Below are positions 34,106 through 43,558 of a DNA stretch of 64,000 nucleotides, piece after piece. The notes beneath the pieces were generated by a model. That model did not search any database and had not been told where the DNA came from. It saw only the letters and a list, made by a program, of their open reading frames with translations. The DNA lies in contig NZ_CP076022.1 of NCBI RefSeq assembly GCF_018622995.1, forward strand, positions 1,054,001 through 1,118,000, read 5' to 3'. This stretch comes from Arthrobacter jiangjiafuii. GTDB taxonomy: Bacteria; Actinomycetota; Actinomycetes; Actinomycetales; Micrococcaceae. The position numbers were made by a program, and so were the translations under genes. Position 1 is the first letter of the stretch, and each line of letters opens with the position of its first letter.

Positions 34106-35827
34106 TTAGCCGAGCAGCGCCCGGCGCAGCGTGTCCAGGCCGACCGATCCGAGCAGCAGGGCCCGGGTGTGGAAGGCCTTCTGGTCGAAGTCCTCGCCCT
34201 CGCGGCTGCGGACCTCGTCGCGGATCTGCTCCCAGAGCCGCTGGCCCAGCTTGTAGGAGGGGGCCTGGCCCGGCCAGCCGAGGTAGCGGGTGAACTCGAA
34301 GTTCAGCTGCCCCTCCGAGATGGCAATGTTCTGCTTGAGGAACTCGTAACCCTTCTCCGCGGTCCAAGTGCCCGAGCCCCAGCGTTCGGGGATCTCCAGT
34401 TCCAGGTGGACGCCGATGTCGAAGACCACGCGGGCGGCGCGCATGCGCTGGGCGTCGAGCATGCCCATCTTGTCGCCGGGATCGCTGAGGTAGCCCAGCT
34501 CATCCATCAGCCGCTCGGCGTACAGCGCCCAGCCTTCGCCGTGGCCGGAGACCCAGCAGATGTTCCGGCGCCACTTGTTCAGCAGCCCGCGGGCGGCCGT
34601 GGCCGTGGCGATCTGCAGGTGGTGTCCGGGCACGCCCTCGTGGAAGACCGTGGTGGTCTCGTTCCAGGTGGTGAAGGTGTCCTCGCCGGCCGGCACGGAC
34701 CACCACATGCGGCCCGGGCGGGAGAAATCGTCGCTGGGGCCGGTGTAGTAGATGCCGCCCTCCTGCGTGGGGGCGATCATGCATTCGATCTCGCGCATCG
34801 GCCCGTCGATGTCGAAGTGCGTGCCGGCCAGGTCCGCGACGGCGCGGTCGGCCAGGCCCTGCATCCAGGTCCGGAGTTCTTCCGTGCCGTGCAACTGCCG
34901 GGCCGGGTCGGAGTTCAGCAGGTCCATGGCCTCGGCAACGGTGGCGCCGGGCTGGATCTGCTCGGCCACGGCCTCCTGCTCGGCGATGATGCGGTCAAGT
35001 TCGGCCACGCCCCACGCGTAGGTTTCCTCCAGGTCCACGGCTGAGCCGAGGAAGCGGCGGGACATCAGTGCGTAGCGCTCCTTCCCGACGGCGTCCTTTT
35101 CCGGAGCGTGCGGCAGCAGCTCGTTCTCGAGGAAGGAGGCCAGGGTGCGGTAGGCGGCGCGGGCCGACTCGGCGCCGTGGCGCACGTCAGCGGCGAGGCC
35201 CTCGGGCAGCGCGGCGCCGTCGGACAGGGACGCGGTGGCGGCGTAATCGTCAAAGAACCCACCGTCTTCGGCGTACTTGGTGGTCTGTTCCATGACGATC
35301 AGGACCTGGCGGCGGGCGGGCAGCAGCCCTCGCTGGGCACCGGCGCGCAGGGAGGTGATGTAGCCAGCGACGGCGTCGGCCACATTGTGCAGGCGCCCGG
35401 CGATGTGCTGCCAGTCGGAAGTCGTGTCGGTGGGCATCAGGTCGAAGATCGAACGGATTTCCTGTGCCGGGGAGGCGATGTTGTTCAGGTTCGCGAGGTT
35501 CCAGCCGGATTCGTGGATCTCCAGTTCCAGGCCCAGGCGCTCGTGCATGGCGTCGAGGGTGACGCTGTCGACGTCGTCGGCCGGCTGCAGCCCGTCGAGG
35601 CGTTCCAGCGTTTCGCGGATGGCTTCGGCGATGGATTCCAGGCCGGCGGGGGAGTAGTCCGCGTACTCGGCCTCGTGGCCGGGGATTCCCAGCGAAGTGG
35701 CAAGGGACGGATCCAGCTGCAGCAGCGTCTCGGTGAAGGCGTCAGCTACGGCGTCGATGGCGGTCGGCTGGCGGGTGTGCGAGCCAGCGAAGGACAGGGG
35801 ATCTGATGAAGGAGTCTGTTGGGTCAC
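34106..35827 (-). CDS. DUF885 family putative metallopeptidase
   Basis: A 573-residue cytoplasmic protein. The key motif is HEGVPGHHLQ, a zincin-like HExxxHH variant, with a downstream Glu in the segment around GEGWALYAERLMDELGYL. This arrangement is typical of DUF885, which is related to gluzincin peptidases. No signal peptide is present. Substrate and pathway are unknown. It lies between acyl-CoA carboxylase epsilon and the symporter on the same strand, with terminators or gaps on each side. Confidence 0.88.
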   Translation of the reverse strand: MTQQTPSSDPLSFAGSHTRQPTAIDAVADAFTETLLQLDPSLATSLGIPGHEAEYADYSPAGLESIAEAIRETLERLDGLQPADDVDSVTLDAMHERLGLELEIHESGWNLANLNNIASPAQEIRSIFDLMPTDTTSDWQHIAGRLHNVADAVAGYITSLRAGAQRGLLPARRQVLIVMEQTTKYAEDGGFFDDYAATASLSDGAALPEGLAADVRHGAESARAAYRTLASFLENELLPHAPEKDAVGKERYALMSRRFLGSAVDLEETYAWGVAELDRIIAEQEAVAEQIQPGATVAEAMDLLNSDPARQLHGTEELRTWMQGLADRAVADLAGTHFDIDGPMREIECMIAPTQEGGIYYTGPSDDFSRPGRMWWSVPAGEDTFTTWNETTTVFHEGVPGHHLQIATATAARGLLNKWRRNICWVSGHGEGWALYAERLMDELGYLSDPGDKMGMLDAQRMRAARVVFDIGVHLELEIPERWGSGTWTAEKGYEFLKQNIAISEGQLNFEFTRYLGWPGQAPSYKLGQRLWEQIRDEVRSREGEDFDQKAFHTRALLLGSVGLDTLRRALLG

Positions 35828-35903
35828 ACGTGAAGCCTAACGCCAACGCCGCCCTGGCCACGTTCCGGCGATGCCGCCCGCGTAACGTGCGGGGCCGGTC
35901 CCG

Positions 35904-36164
35904 CTAGCGGAAACTGCGCCGCCAGGACCCCGGCCCCGGCTTGGGAGCCAGGCTGAGCATGCGGCGCCGGTTCCAGATCCGGCGGGTCGACTCAGGCGTG
36001 GCGGCGGTCCCCGCGGCTCCCGCCTCCAGGCCCATGACGACGGCGGTCAGCGCCGCCAGTTCCTCCGCGGAGGGGTTTCCGGAGAGCACGGAGAACAGCG
36101 GTGTGGCCGGTGCGGCGGCCTCGGCCGGACGGCCCCACGGATCCGGCAGGTCCCACCCGGTCAC
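35904..36164 (-). CDS. accE: Acyl-CoA carboxylase epsilon subunit
   Basis: An 86-residue protein with the epsilon layout: [26 protein letters not shown] near the N-terminus, then a polar linker, then W and a basic end ([24 protein letters not shown]). AccE stimulates and stabilises the alpha-beta carboxylase complex in actinobacteria. Its ATG overlaps the stop of accD (ATGA), so the two are translated together, as accD5-accE5 are in mycobacteria. Confidence 0.9.
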   Translation of the reverse strand: MTGWDLPDPWGRPAEAAAPATPLFSVLSGNPSAEELAALTAVVMGLEAGAAGTAATPESTRRIWNRRRMLSLAPKPGPGSWRRSFR

Positions 36165-37756
36165 AGCGGCATGTTCCCGTGCTTCTTGGCGGGCAGGGAG
36201 GCGCGCTTGTCGCGCAGTGCCCGCAGGCCGCGGATCAGCTGCAGCCGGGTTTCGGACGGCGCGACGACGGCGTCCACGTAGCCGAGCTCAGCGGCCTGGT
36301 AGGGGTTGAGCAGTTCCTCTTCATACTGGGCGATGTAATCGGCGCGGGCGTCCTCGACGCTTTCCCCGGCGTCGGCCGCTGCCTTGAGCTGGCCGCGGTA
36401 GAGGATGTTGACCGCACCCTGGGCGCCCATGACGCCGATCTGCGCGGTGGGCCAGGCCAGGTTCAGGTCGGCGCCGAGCTTTTTGGAACCCATCACGATG
36501 TACGCGCCGCCGTAGGCCTTGCGGGTGATGACGGTGAGTTTGGGGACGGTGGCTTCGGCGTAGGCGTAGAGCAGCTTGGCGCCGCGGCGGATGATGCCCT
36601 GGAATTCCTGGTCCTTGCCCGGCAGGAAGCCCGGGACGTCCACGAAGGTCAGGATCGGGATGTTGAAGGCGTCGCAGTTGCGGACAAAGCGGGCGGCCTT
36701 CTCGGAGGCGGCGATGTCCAGGGTGCCGGCGAACTGCAGCGGCTGGTTGGCGACGATGCCCACGGTGTGGCCCTCGACGCGGCCGTAGCCCATCATGACG
36801 TTCGGGGCGTAGAGGGCCTGCATCTCGAGGAAGTGGCCGTCGTCGAGCACCTGCTCAATGACGGTGCGCATGTCATAGGGCTGGTTCGCGGAGTCCGGGA
36901 TGAGGCTGTCCAGGGCGAGATCGCCGTCGGTCAGTTCCATGTCCTGGGCGAAGGCGGCCAGCGGCGCCTCGGCGAGGTTGTTCGAGGGCAGGAAATCCAG
37001 CAGTTCGCGGACGAACTCAATGGCGTCCTCTTCGTCCGAGGCCAGGTAGGTGGAAGTTCCGGTGTTGGCGTTGTGCTGCCGGGCACCGCCGAGGGTTTCC
37101 ATGTCCACATCCTCGCCGGTGACGGTCTTGATGACGTCGGGGCCGGTAATGAACATGTGGCTGGTCTTGTCCACCATCACCACATAGTCGGTCAGCGCGG
37201 GGGAGTAGGCGGCACCGCCGGCGGACGGGCCCATGATGAGCGAGATCTGCGGGACAACGCCGGAGGCATGGACGTTGTTGCGGAAGATGTCGGCGAACAT
37301 GGCCAGCGAGGCGACACCTTCCTGGATGCGCGCGCCACCGCCGTCGAGGATCCCGACGACGGGACATCCGTTGCGCAGCGCGTGTTCCTGGACCTTGACG
37401 ATCTTCTCGCCGTTGACCTGGCTCAGCGAGCCGCCGTAAACGGTGAAGTCCTGGCTGTAGACGGCAATCGGCCGGCCATCCACGGTGGCATAGCCCGAAA
37501 CCAGGCCGTCGCCCAGCGGCTTCTTCTTTTCCATGCCGAAGGCGGTGGAGCGGTGCACGGCCAGGGCGTCGAACTCGACGAAGGATCCGGCGTCCACCAG
37601 CATCTCGATGCGCTCGCGGGCGGTGTGCTTGCCGCGGGCGTGCTGCTTCTCGATGGCGGCCGGCCCGGAGGGCATTTCGGCCTGCGCCTGGCGGCGGCGG
37701 TACTCAGCGATCTTGCCCGCTGTCGTCTGCAGATCAAGGTCCTGGTCGATGCTCAT
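36161..37756 (-). CDS. accD: Acyl-CoA carboxylase beta subunit (carboxyltransferase)
   Basis: A protein of 531 residues from ATG 37756, with GGAG upstream. It transfers carboxyl from biotin to acetyl- or propionyl-CoA. Crotonase-fold halves: N-terminal [21 protein letters not shown], oxyanion site GGGARIQEG and [21 protein letters not shown]-terminal [35 protein letters not shown] and [20 protein letters not shown]. The sequence is of the propionyl-CoA (PccB/AccD5) class by overall form. The specificity residue cannot be decided by eye. Epsilon follows with overlap and the alpha subunit lies at 27968-29803. Confidence 0.95.
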   Translation of the reverse strand: MSIDQDLDLQTTAGKIAEYRRRQAQAEMPSGPAAIEKQHARGKHTARERIEMLVDAGSFVEFDALAVHRSTAFGMEKKKPLGDGLVSGYATVDGRPIAVYSQDFTVYGGSLSQVNGEKIVKVQEHALRNGCPVVGILDGGGARIQEGVASLAMFADIFRNNVHASGVVPQISLIMGPSAGGAAYSPALTDYVVMVDKTSHMFITGPDVIKTVTGEDVDMETLGGARQHNANTGTSTYLASDEEDAIEFVRELLDFLPSNNLAEAPLAAFAQDMELTDGDLALDSLIPDSANQPYDMRTVIEQVLDDGHFLEMQALYAPNVMMGYGRVEGHTVGIVANQPLQFAGTLDIAASEKAARFVRNCDAFNIPILTFVDVPGFLPGKDQEFQGIIRRGAKLLYAYAEATVPKLTVITRKAYGGAYIVMGSKKLGADLNLAWPTAQIGVMGAQGAVNILYRGQLKAAADAGESVEDARADYIAQYEEELLNPYQAAELGYVDAVVAPSETRLQLIRGLRALRDKRASLPAKKHGNMPL

Positions 37757-37864
37757 CTGGTCTCCGGAATGCTGAGTGGCTGGGGCGTCGCACGGCGTTA
37801 AGTAGGAAATGCACAAAGCGGCGGGCGATCTGTCCAGTCTAATGACGCTCGCCGTCGAGTCCCG

Positions 37865-37881
37865 GTGTAGGGATCCTACAA
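37865..37881. promoter_or_regulatory. 17-bp palindrome upstream of accD, shared with accA
   Basis: GTGTAGGG-A-TCCTACAA, 109 bp before the accD start, with inner arms TGTAGG/CCTACA perfect. It matches the site at 29902-29918 in arm length, single-base A centre and CCTACAA half-site. The surrounding gap 37757-38051 also serves the divergent gene at 38052 and holds no gene. Confidence 0.5.
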
Positions 37882-38051
37882 TTTCGTGCCGCTGGGCTTG
37901 GCCGGTGCCGGTGCGGTGGCCGGTCCAGTGGTGCTGCGGAGGCCGCGCGGCGGCGGTGCCGGGTGGACGGATCCGGCGTAACAATCCGCGGGCCGTGAAA
38001 GGATTTTCCCGAGCTGGCAACGGACGTGGGTCATGCCGGGGGAGGAGCCCT

Positions 38052-38921
38052 ATGAGTATGGGCGGGATCGACCTGTGGGTGTTGCTGCAGGCATCTGCCT
38101 TGGTGACTGCAGGATTCGGCGTCTGGATTCTGGCGCGGGCCTGCTGGGACTATGCCGGCCTGCCCGTCCTGCAGGACACCTATCTCCACGCGGTCGACGA
38201 TCGGCTCCAGGAGCTGGGCGAGGCCGCACCCACCCCTGCCCGGGAAGCGGTGCTTGCAGCCGTAGGCAGGGTCCGCCGGCGCGGAATATCCGCTGCGCAG
38301 CCCCGGCCGTCGTCGTCTGCCGGAGCCCGCGGCCGCGATGCGGAGTACCTCCGCCGGATCGGGCGGTCCCTGGCGGCCCGGCCGTCGCGGAACGAACGCG
38401 CCGCCTCGCAGGATGCGCTGCTGCGGCTGCTTGGCCGTCCTGCACTCGCCGCACGCCCGCAGCCCGCCATGGACGCGGCACTTGCGGAGGTGGCCGGAGC
38501 AGCCGCGGCGGCCGGAACTGTCGGGGACCTGGTCCGCATGCGGCAACTGCAGCGGAACCTTGTGTGGCGGCTGCGGCGTGAGGTTTCCGGCCGTTTCCTG
38601 GCGGCGTTCCTGCCGGGCATGGCCCGCTATCTGGACTTTGTCGGCCGCGGCAGCAGCCTCGGGCTGGCTCTCGGAGTCCTACTGGCAGGCGGGCTGGCCG
38701 GCAATGTGGATTTGGTGGGGGCATTGACAACCATGTGCGGCGTGGGCGGAGCGGTCATATTCACCCTGACCGTGATCCGCTGCGAATCCCGGTCCTGGCC
38801 GGCCGGCCGGCCAGGCCTGTGGCTGCGGGTGGCGCGGCGCTATCCGCAGGCGTTTTTCCTGCTGCGGCTGGCACTGACCACGACGGCGGTCCTGTTGGGG
38901 GTGCATCTGCTGCGGACCTAG
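38052..38921 (+). CDS. Hypothetical multi-helix membrane protein
   Basis: A protein of 289 residues from ATG 38052, with ribosome site GGAGGAG. It has one helix near the N-terminus (about 7-28), a central soluble part of about 150 residues rich in Ala and Arg, and three helices at the C-terminus ([50 protein letters not shown]). No motif is recognised. The arrangement (N-terminal helix, charged core, C-terminal helices) could be a scaffold or a sensor. It is divergent from accD, and shares the intergenic region with the accD palindrome. Confidence 0.7.
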   Translation: MSMGGIDLWVLLQASALVTAGFGVWILARACWDYAGLPVLQDTYLHAVDDRLQELGEAAPTPAREAVLAAVGRVRRRGISAAQPRPSSSAGARGRDAEYLRRIGRSLAARPSRNERAASQDALLRLLGRPALAARPQPAMDAALAEVAGAAAAAGTVGDLVRMRQLQRNLVWRLRREVSGRFLAAFLPGMARYLDFVGRGSSLGLALGVLLAGGLAGNVDLVGALTTMCGVGGAVIFTLTVIRCESRSWPAGRPGLWLRVARRYPQAFFLLRLALTTTAVLLGVHLLRT

Positions 38922-38947
38922 CCCGGGCGTCGGCCCGGGGCGCCTAA

Positions 38948-38963
38948 GTTACTGGTGGGTAAC
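38948..38963. promoter_or_regulatory. Inverted repeat upstream of the SDR gene
   Basis: GTTAC-tggtgg-GTAAC, 31 bp before the SDR start. Short perfect arms of this form are common operators of TetR-family regulators of fatty-acid and CoA metabolism in actinobacteria; here that is only a suggestion. Confidence 0.4.
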
Positions 38964-38994
38964 ATTGGGCCGGGCAATGTACTAGCCTTGGCGC

Positions 38995-39843
38995 ATGACT
39001 TCTATCACACCTGATTCCGCGTCCCGATCCCTCGCCGGCCGCACCATCCTGATGTCCGGTGGCAGCCGCGGCATCGGCCTGGCCATTGCCCTGCGCGCCG
39101 CTGCCGACGGTGCGAACATCGCGATCATGGCCAAGACGGCCGAGCCCCACCCGAAACTCGAGGGCACCGTCTACACGGCGGCCGAGCAGCTGGAGGCAGC
39201 CGGCGGCAAAGCGTTGCCCATCATCGGTGACGTACGGAACGACGACGACGTCGCCCGCGCCGTCGCCGACACGGTGGAGCGGTTCGGCGGGATCGACATC
39301 GTCATCAACAACGCCTCCGCGATCGACCTGCGCAACACGGATCAGGTCACCATGAAGAGCTACGACCTGATGGCCGACATCAATGTCCGCGGCACCTTCA
39401 TGCTCTCCAAGTTCTCACTCGACGCGCTGCGCCGATCGGAGAACCCGCACATCCTTACCCTGTCCCCGCCCCTGAACCTGGATCCGAAGTGGGCCGGCTC
39501 CTACCTGGCGTACACCATGGCCAAGTACGGGATGTCCCTGACCACCCTGGGGCTGGCAGAGGAGCTGAAGGCCGACGGCGTGGCCGTGAACTCGCTCTGG
39601 CCCGTCACCGCCATCGACACTGCCGCCATCCGCAACCTCGGCGGCGAGAAGATGGCGGCGGCCTCGCGCAGCACCGACATCATGGCGGACGCCGCGCACA
39701 CCATCCTGACCCGGCCCAGCCGCGGAACCACGGGCAACTTCTACACCGACGAAGAGGTGCTGCGCGAAGAGGGCATCACCGACTTCCGCCCCTATTCCCT
39801 GGGCGCCCCCGAAGACCAGCTCGTTCCGGACTTCTTCCTCTAA
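38995..39843 (+). CDS. Short-chain dehydrogenase/reductase (HSDL2-like)
   Basis: A 282-residue SDR oxidoreductase. Cofactor site SGGSRGIG (about 21-28), NNAS, and active-site Tyr and Lys in AYTMAKYG. The catalytic Ser region reads LTLSPPLNLDPKW, characteristic of the HSDL2-like subgroup found near fatty-acid genes. A basic residue is lacking after the first Gly loop, so cofactor preference is open. No ribosome site precedes the ATG, so the transcript may be leaderless. An inverted repeat lies just upstream. The substrate is unknown. Confidence 0.9.
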   Translation: MTSITPDSASRSLAGRTILMSGGSRGIGLAIALRAAADGANIAIMAKTAEPHPKLEGTVYTAAEQLEAAGGKALPIIGDVRNDDDVARAVADTVERFGGIDIVINNASAIDLRNTDQVTMKSYDLMADINVRGTFMLSKFSLDALRRSENPHILTLSPPLNLDPKWAGSYLAYTMAKYGMSLTTLGLAEELKADGVAVNSLWPVTAIDTAAIRNLGGEKMAAASRSTDIMADAAHTILTRPSRGTTGNFYTDEEVLREEGITDFRPYSLGAPEDQLVPDFFL

Positions 39844-39905
39844 AGGCCCTGGGCCCGCGGGCCCGCAGCGGAGGAATGCCAGCGCTGCCGCGTAAGATCG
39901 GAAGC

Positions 39906-40790
39906 ATGCATCTGCGTTACTCCAGCATGGAAAGACCCGGGCTCGACGAGGACAGCCTTCGTGCTGCCCTCCTGGCGCCCCGGGGGCCTCTGTCCAGGCT
40001 GGAGGTTGTGGCCGAAACGGGTTCCACGAACACGGATCTGGCAGAGCTGGCACGGCTGCGGCCCGCCGAGGCCCCGGACCTGTCCGTCCTGACTGCCGAA
40101 ATGCAGACGGCCGGCAAGGGCCGGCTGGGCCGGGCCTGGAGTGCTCCGCCGCGCTCCTCGCTGTTCGTCAGCGTGCTGCTCCGGCCGGTCAACGCCGCCG
40201 GCCGGCCGCTGCCCACGCAGTCCTACGGCTGGCTGTCACTGCTGGCCGCGCTGGCGCTGACGGAGGCGGTGGCCCGCCGCACCGGTGTCGAAGCACGGTT
40301 GAAGTGGCCCAACGATGTGATGGTGGACGGGCGGAAGCTGGCCGGTGTCCTGGCTCAGCTGGTGGTCGATTCAAGCGGCGCCCCGCCCGCCGTCGTCGTG
40401 GGCGTGGGCATGAATGTCTCGCTCACCGACGAGGACCTGCCGGTTCCCGCCGCCACGTCCCTGCTGATGGAGTACGCCTCCACAACGGACCGCAACATCT
40501 TGCTCGAGGATTATCTGTTGAAGCTGGCCTCCGCCTACCGGGAGTTTTGTGCTGTTGACGGCGATGCGGACCGGCCATGGGCCGATGGCACTTCGCTGCT
40601 GCACAAGATCAGTACCCGGATGGTCACTCTGGGCCAGGAGGTCCGGGCCGAGAAGCCCGGCGGCAGCTCCCTGACCGGACGCGCCGTGGCATTGGACCGG
40701 AACGGATCCCTGATCCTGGTGGACGCCCAGGGCGAGCGGCATGCGGTGGTGGCGGCCGACGTCGTGCACCTGCGTGCCGCGCAGGCGTGA
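39906..40790 (+). CDS. birA: Biotin-[acetyl-CoA-carboxylase] ligase
   Basis: A protein of 294 residues from ATG 39906 (a second in-frame ATG lies 21 bp on). It attaches biotin to the carrier lysine of the carboxylase alpha subunit. Motifs: ETGSTNTDLAEL, the biotinyl-AMP loop GKGRLGRAWSAPPRSSL, KWPNDVMVDGRKLAGVL, and VVGVGMNV. No DNA-binding head, so it is a group I ligase without repressor activity, as in most actinobacteria. Its stop overlaps the next GTG (GTGA). The location near accA and accD fits its target. Confidence 0.95.
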   Translation: MHLRYSSMERPGLDEDSLRAALLAPRGPLSRLEVVAETGSTNTDLAELARLRPAEAPDLSVLTAEMQTAGKGRLGRAWSAPPRSSLFVSVLLRPVNAAGRPLPTQSYGWLSLLAALALTEAVARRTGVEARLKWPNDVMVDGRKLAGVLAQLVVDSSGAPPAVVVGVGMNVSLTDEDLPVPAATSLLMEYASTTDRNILLEDYLLKLASAYREFCAVDGDADRPWADGTSLLHKISTRMVTLGQEVRAEKPGGSSLTGRAVALDRNGSLILVDAQGERHAVVAADVVHLRAAQA

Positions 40791-41362
40791 GCATCCGGCT
40801 GAAACTGGCCCCGGGCGAGCGGATCATCGTGGCCAGCAGGCCCCATGCCCGCCAGCTGGCCTGGCCCGTGGCCCTGGCCGTCCTGGTTTGCGCCTCCGCC
40901 GGATTTGGCTACGGCTATTTGGACCGGGATTCCCTGCCGGGGCAGGTGGGGGATTTCAGCGGCTACCTGCAGGCGTCAATCGTGGCCGTTGCCGCCGTCC
41001 TGCTGCTGCGCTTTTCTGTGCCGCCGGTGCTGCGCTGGGCGTTTTCCCGCTACATCGTGACCAACCGCCGAATCATCCACCGGCAGGGAGTGCTGCGCCG
41101 CAGGGAACGCGAGCTGGCGCTGGCCTCGATCTTCCAGCTGGAGGCCTGGCAGACCGTGCCGGACCGCATGCAGCGCTCCGGCACGCTCGCCGTGGACGTC
41201 GGTTACGGCCAGTCGGTGCACTACGAGCATGTTCCGGAAGTGCATAAATTCAAGGCGATTGTGTTGGCCGCCATAAACCAGCTGCCGCTGACCGCCATGT
41301 TCGATGGTGTAGATATGGAAGGACATGGGGACTACGACAATGAAGGGAGGGACGATGAGTGA
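40787..41362 (+). CDS. PH (bPH2) domain membrane protein
   Basis: A protein of 191 residues from GTG 40787, overlapping the birA stop. Two membrane helices (about 22-45 and 60-83) precede a bacterial PH domain (SRYIVTNRRIIHRQGVLRRRERELALASIFQLEAWQT). The end is acidic (DGVDMEGHGDYDNEGRDDE). It corresponds to the PH protein beside birA in mycobacteria (Rv3278c). Function is unknown. It overlaps the cyclase downstream by 8 bp, so birA, PH and cyclase form one translation-coupled unit. Confidence 0.88.
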   Translation: MSIRLKLAPGERIIVASRPHARQLAWPVALAVLVCASAGFGYGYLDRDSLPGQVGDFSGYLQASIVAVAAVLLLRFSVPPVLRWAFSRYIVTNRRIIHRQGVLRRRERELALASIFQLEAWQTVPDRMQRSGTLAVDVGYGQSVHYEHVPEVHKFKAIVLAAINQLPLTAMFDGVDMEGHGDYDNEGRDDE

Positions 41363-42551
41363 GGAACCCCGCGACGATGCCGCAGCAGAGCAGGACGCCG
41401 AAGCGGCACCGGACCCCGCGCCGATGACCCTGTCCATGCCGGTGGTAGACCCCTGGGCCCGGCCCGCGGAAGAAACCGGACGTGCGTCCGCTGATGCTGA
41501 GCCCAACGGCGACTCCACGGCCATCGACCGCGACGACGTGCGCCGGCTGGAAGCGCAGCTGATCGGCGGGCCGCGTACCCTCAAACGCCGCGAAGCCGCC
41601 GCCGAAGCCGGAGTCTCGCTGCTCTCGGCACGCAAGCTCTGGCGTGCCATGGGCTTTCCCAACCTCGACGACGACGCCGTGTTCTTCACCGAGCAGGACC
41701 GCGAGGCGCTGACCACCGTCATTGAGCTGGTCCGCGACGAACAGCTCACCGAGGAAGCCGCCATTTCGATCATGCGCTCCATCGGGCAGATGACCGACCG
41801 GATGGTGGTCTGGCAGATCGAAGCACTGGTCGAGGAAATGGTGGTCCAGCGCGGCATTCCCGATGCCCAGGCACGCAAAGCCCTGGTGGCAGCGCTGCCG
41901 GATCTGATTGAACCGCTGGAAAAAACCCTGGTCTACGCGTGGAAGCGGCAGATGAACTCCGCCGTGCAGCGCTTGGCCCTGCGCGCCGAAGCCGGGTTGG
42001 CCAGCCACGACGGGTCGATGTCCGATGACAATCCCTTGCCGCTGGCACGCGCCGTCGGCTTCGCCGACCTGGTCTCCTACACCTCCCTGTCCCGGCAGAT
42101 GAACGAAAAGACCCTGGCCCAGATGGTGCAGCGGTTTGAGCACAAGTGCGCCGAGATCATCTCGGTGGGCGGCGGCCGGCTGGTGAAGACCATCGGCGAC
42201 GAGGTCCTGTTCAACGCCGAAACCCCCGAGGCCGGTGCCGAGATCTCGCTTGCCCTGGCCAAGGCCTTCACCGAAGACGACCTGCTGCCGGCCGCCCGCG
42301 TGTCACTGGTCTGGGGCCGGGTGCTCTCGCGGTTGGGCGACATTTACGGTCCCACTGTGAACCTGGCCTCCCGCCTGACCTCGCTGGCGGAGCCGGGAAC
42401 GGTGCTCACTGATGCTTCCACCGCCGCCGCCCTGCGGAACAACGAGAAGTTCGTGCTGATTCCGCACCAGCCGCGGAACGTGCGCGGCTTCGGTGAGATC
42501 CATCCCGTGACCCTGGCCCGCGGCACCGGTACCGGACTGATCCTGGACTGA
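41355..42551 (+). CDS. Class III adenylate/guanylate cyclase of the Rv1264 type
   Basis: A protein of 398 residues from ATG 41355, with ribosome site GGGAGG. After a disordered head of about 55 residues, the helical domain (about 58-215) matches in length and character the autoinhibitory pH-sensing domain of mycobacterial Rv1264. The catalytic domain (about 230-395) keeps metal aspartates D238 (GFADLVSY) and D282 (TIGDEVLF), purine-selecting K278, and transition-state residues N336 and R340 (VNLASRL). So cAMP synthesis is plausible. No membrane helix is present. The pH-sensing role is drawn from the family layout and not from a residue test. Confidence 0.92.
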   Translation: MSEEPRDDAAAEQDAEAAPDPAPMTLSMPVVDPWARPAEETGRASADAEPNGDSTAIDRDDVRRLEAQLIGGPRTLKRREAAAEAGVSLLSARKLWRAMGFPNLDDDAVFFTEQDREALTTVIELVRDEQLTEEAAISIMRSIGQMTDRMVVWQIEALVEEMVVQRGIPDAQARKALVAALPDLIEPLEKTLVYAWKRQMNSAVQRLALRAEAGLASHDGSMSDDNPLPLARAVGFADLVSYTSLSRQMNEKTLAQMVQRFEHKCAEIISVGGGRLVKTIGDEVLFNAETPEAGAEISLALAKAFTEDDLLPAARVSLVWGRVLSRLGDIYGPTVNLASRLTSLAEPGTVLTDASTAAALRNNEKFVLIPHQPRNVRGFGEIHPVTLARGTGTGLILD

Positions 42552-42572
42552 CGCTGGACTGACGCTGGACTG
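42543..42572 (+). repeat. Triple 11-bp direct repeat at the cyclase stop codon
   Basis: CTGGACTGACG, CTGGACTGACG and CTGGACTGATC lie in tandem across the cyclase stop (TGA 42549-42551). Two extra copies follow the stop and each repeats the TGA. Replication slippage at the 3' end is the simple explanation. Confidence 0.7.
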
Positions 42573-42730
42573 ATCCGCTTCGGTGGTCCGGGCCGCGGCG
42601 GTCCCTTGCCTCCGCGCCCGGCTGCCCTGGCCCGGAACACAGGGTGCGTTCAGCTAAGGTAAGGGTGAGAAAGCGTAATATGTGTCACTACTGTGGTCCG
42701 CACAGTGGGCAGCTTCCGGATAGGGCGTGC

Positions 42731-43558
42731 ATGAACTCCGACGAAACGACATCCCCGGGCTTGGAACTCCGTGCAGTCTTTGGCTATGCCTCGGACCGCG
42801 GATTGCGCAGGGAACAGAACGAGGACTCGCTGATCGCTGCGGACCCTATCTTTGCCGTCGCCGACGGCATGGGCGGGCACGAAGCAGGTGAAGTTGCGTC
42901 CAGCATCTGCGTGCGCACCCTGGGTGATGCCTCCTTTGTAGGTGAGTCCCTTCCCAAGATCGGTGCCGCCGACCTGCGGATCCTGCTCCAGGAAGCAGAC
43001 ACCCACATCCGGGAAGCCACCGAAGGCCGGGCGGGAACCACCCTCACCGGCGCCGTGCTGGTGCAGGACGCAGGCACTCCCTCCTGGCTGGTGTTCAACG
43101 TCGGAGACTCACGCACCTACCGCCTGGTTGATGGCCTGCTGGAGCAGATCTCCGTGGACCACAGCGAGGTCCAGGAACTGGTGGACATGGGCCAGATAAC
43201 GCCCGAAGAAGCTCTCATCCACCCCCGCCGCCATGTGGTGACCCGGGCGCTGGGAACCGGCAACGACACCGAGGCCGACTACTGGCTTATTCCGGCCGAA
43301 CCCGGTGACCGCCTCCTGGTGTGCTCAGACGGGCTCACGGGCGAAGTCAGCGACGGGCAGCTGCAGGAGATCCTCCTGTCCGAGGCCAACCCGCAGGACG
43401 CATGTGCCGCCATGGTGCAGGCAGCGCTCCGCTCCGGCGGCCGCGACAACATCACTGTCCTGGTCGTTGACCTGGAAGGCGCCCGCTCCGATTCCGCTGC
43501 AGCGGTGACGCCCGCCGTCGTCGAACCCGAACCAGCAACGGAATTCAGCGAGCACTAG
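42731..43558 (+). CDS. PP2C-family serine/threonine protein phosphatase
   Basis: A protein of 275 residues taking ATG 42731; upstream in-frame starts at 42680 and 42644 cannot be excluded. It is a metal-dependent phosphatase with all PP2C motifs: RREQNEDSL, VADGMGGHEAGE, RAGTTLTGAVLV, NVGDSRTY, CSDGLTGEV and GGRDNITVLVVD. The catalytic domain has no regulatory domain and no membrane anchor. Its stop overlaps the end of the convergent eccC gene by 3 bp. Phosphatases of this type oppose Ser/Thr kinases; none is encoded nearby. A link to the secretion locus is possible from position only. Confidence 0.93.
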   Translation: MNSDETTSPGLELRAVFGYASDRGLRREQNEDSLIAADPIFAVADGMGGHEAGEVASSICVRTLGDASFVGESLPKIGAADLRILLQEADTHIREATEGRAGTTLTGAVLVQDAGTPSWLVFNVGDSRTYRLVDGLLEQISVDHSEVQELVDMGQITPEEALIHPRRHVVTRALGTGNDTEADYWLIPAEPGDRLLVCSDGLTGEVSDGQLQEILLSEANPQDACAAMVQAALRSGGRDNITVLVVDLEGARSDSAAAVTPAVVEPEPATEFSEH

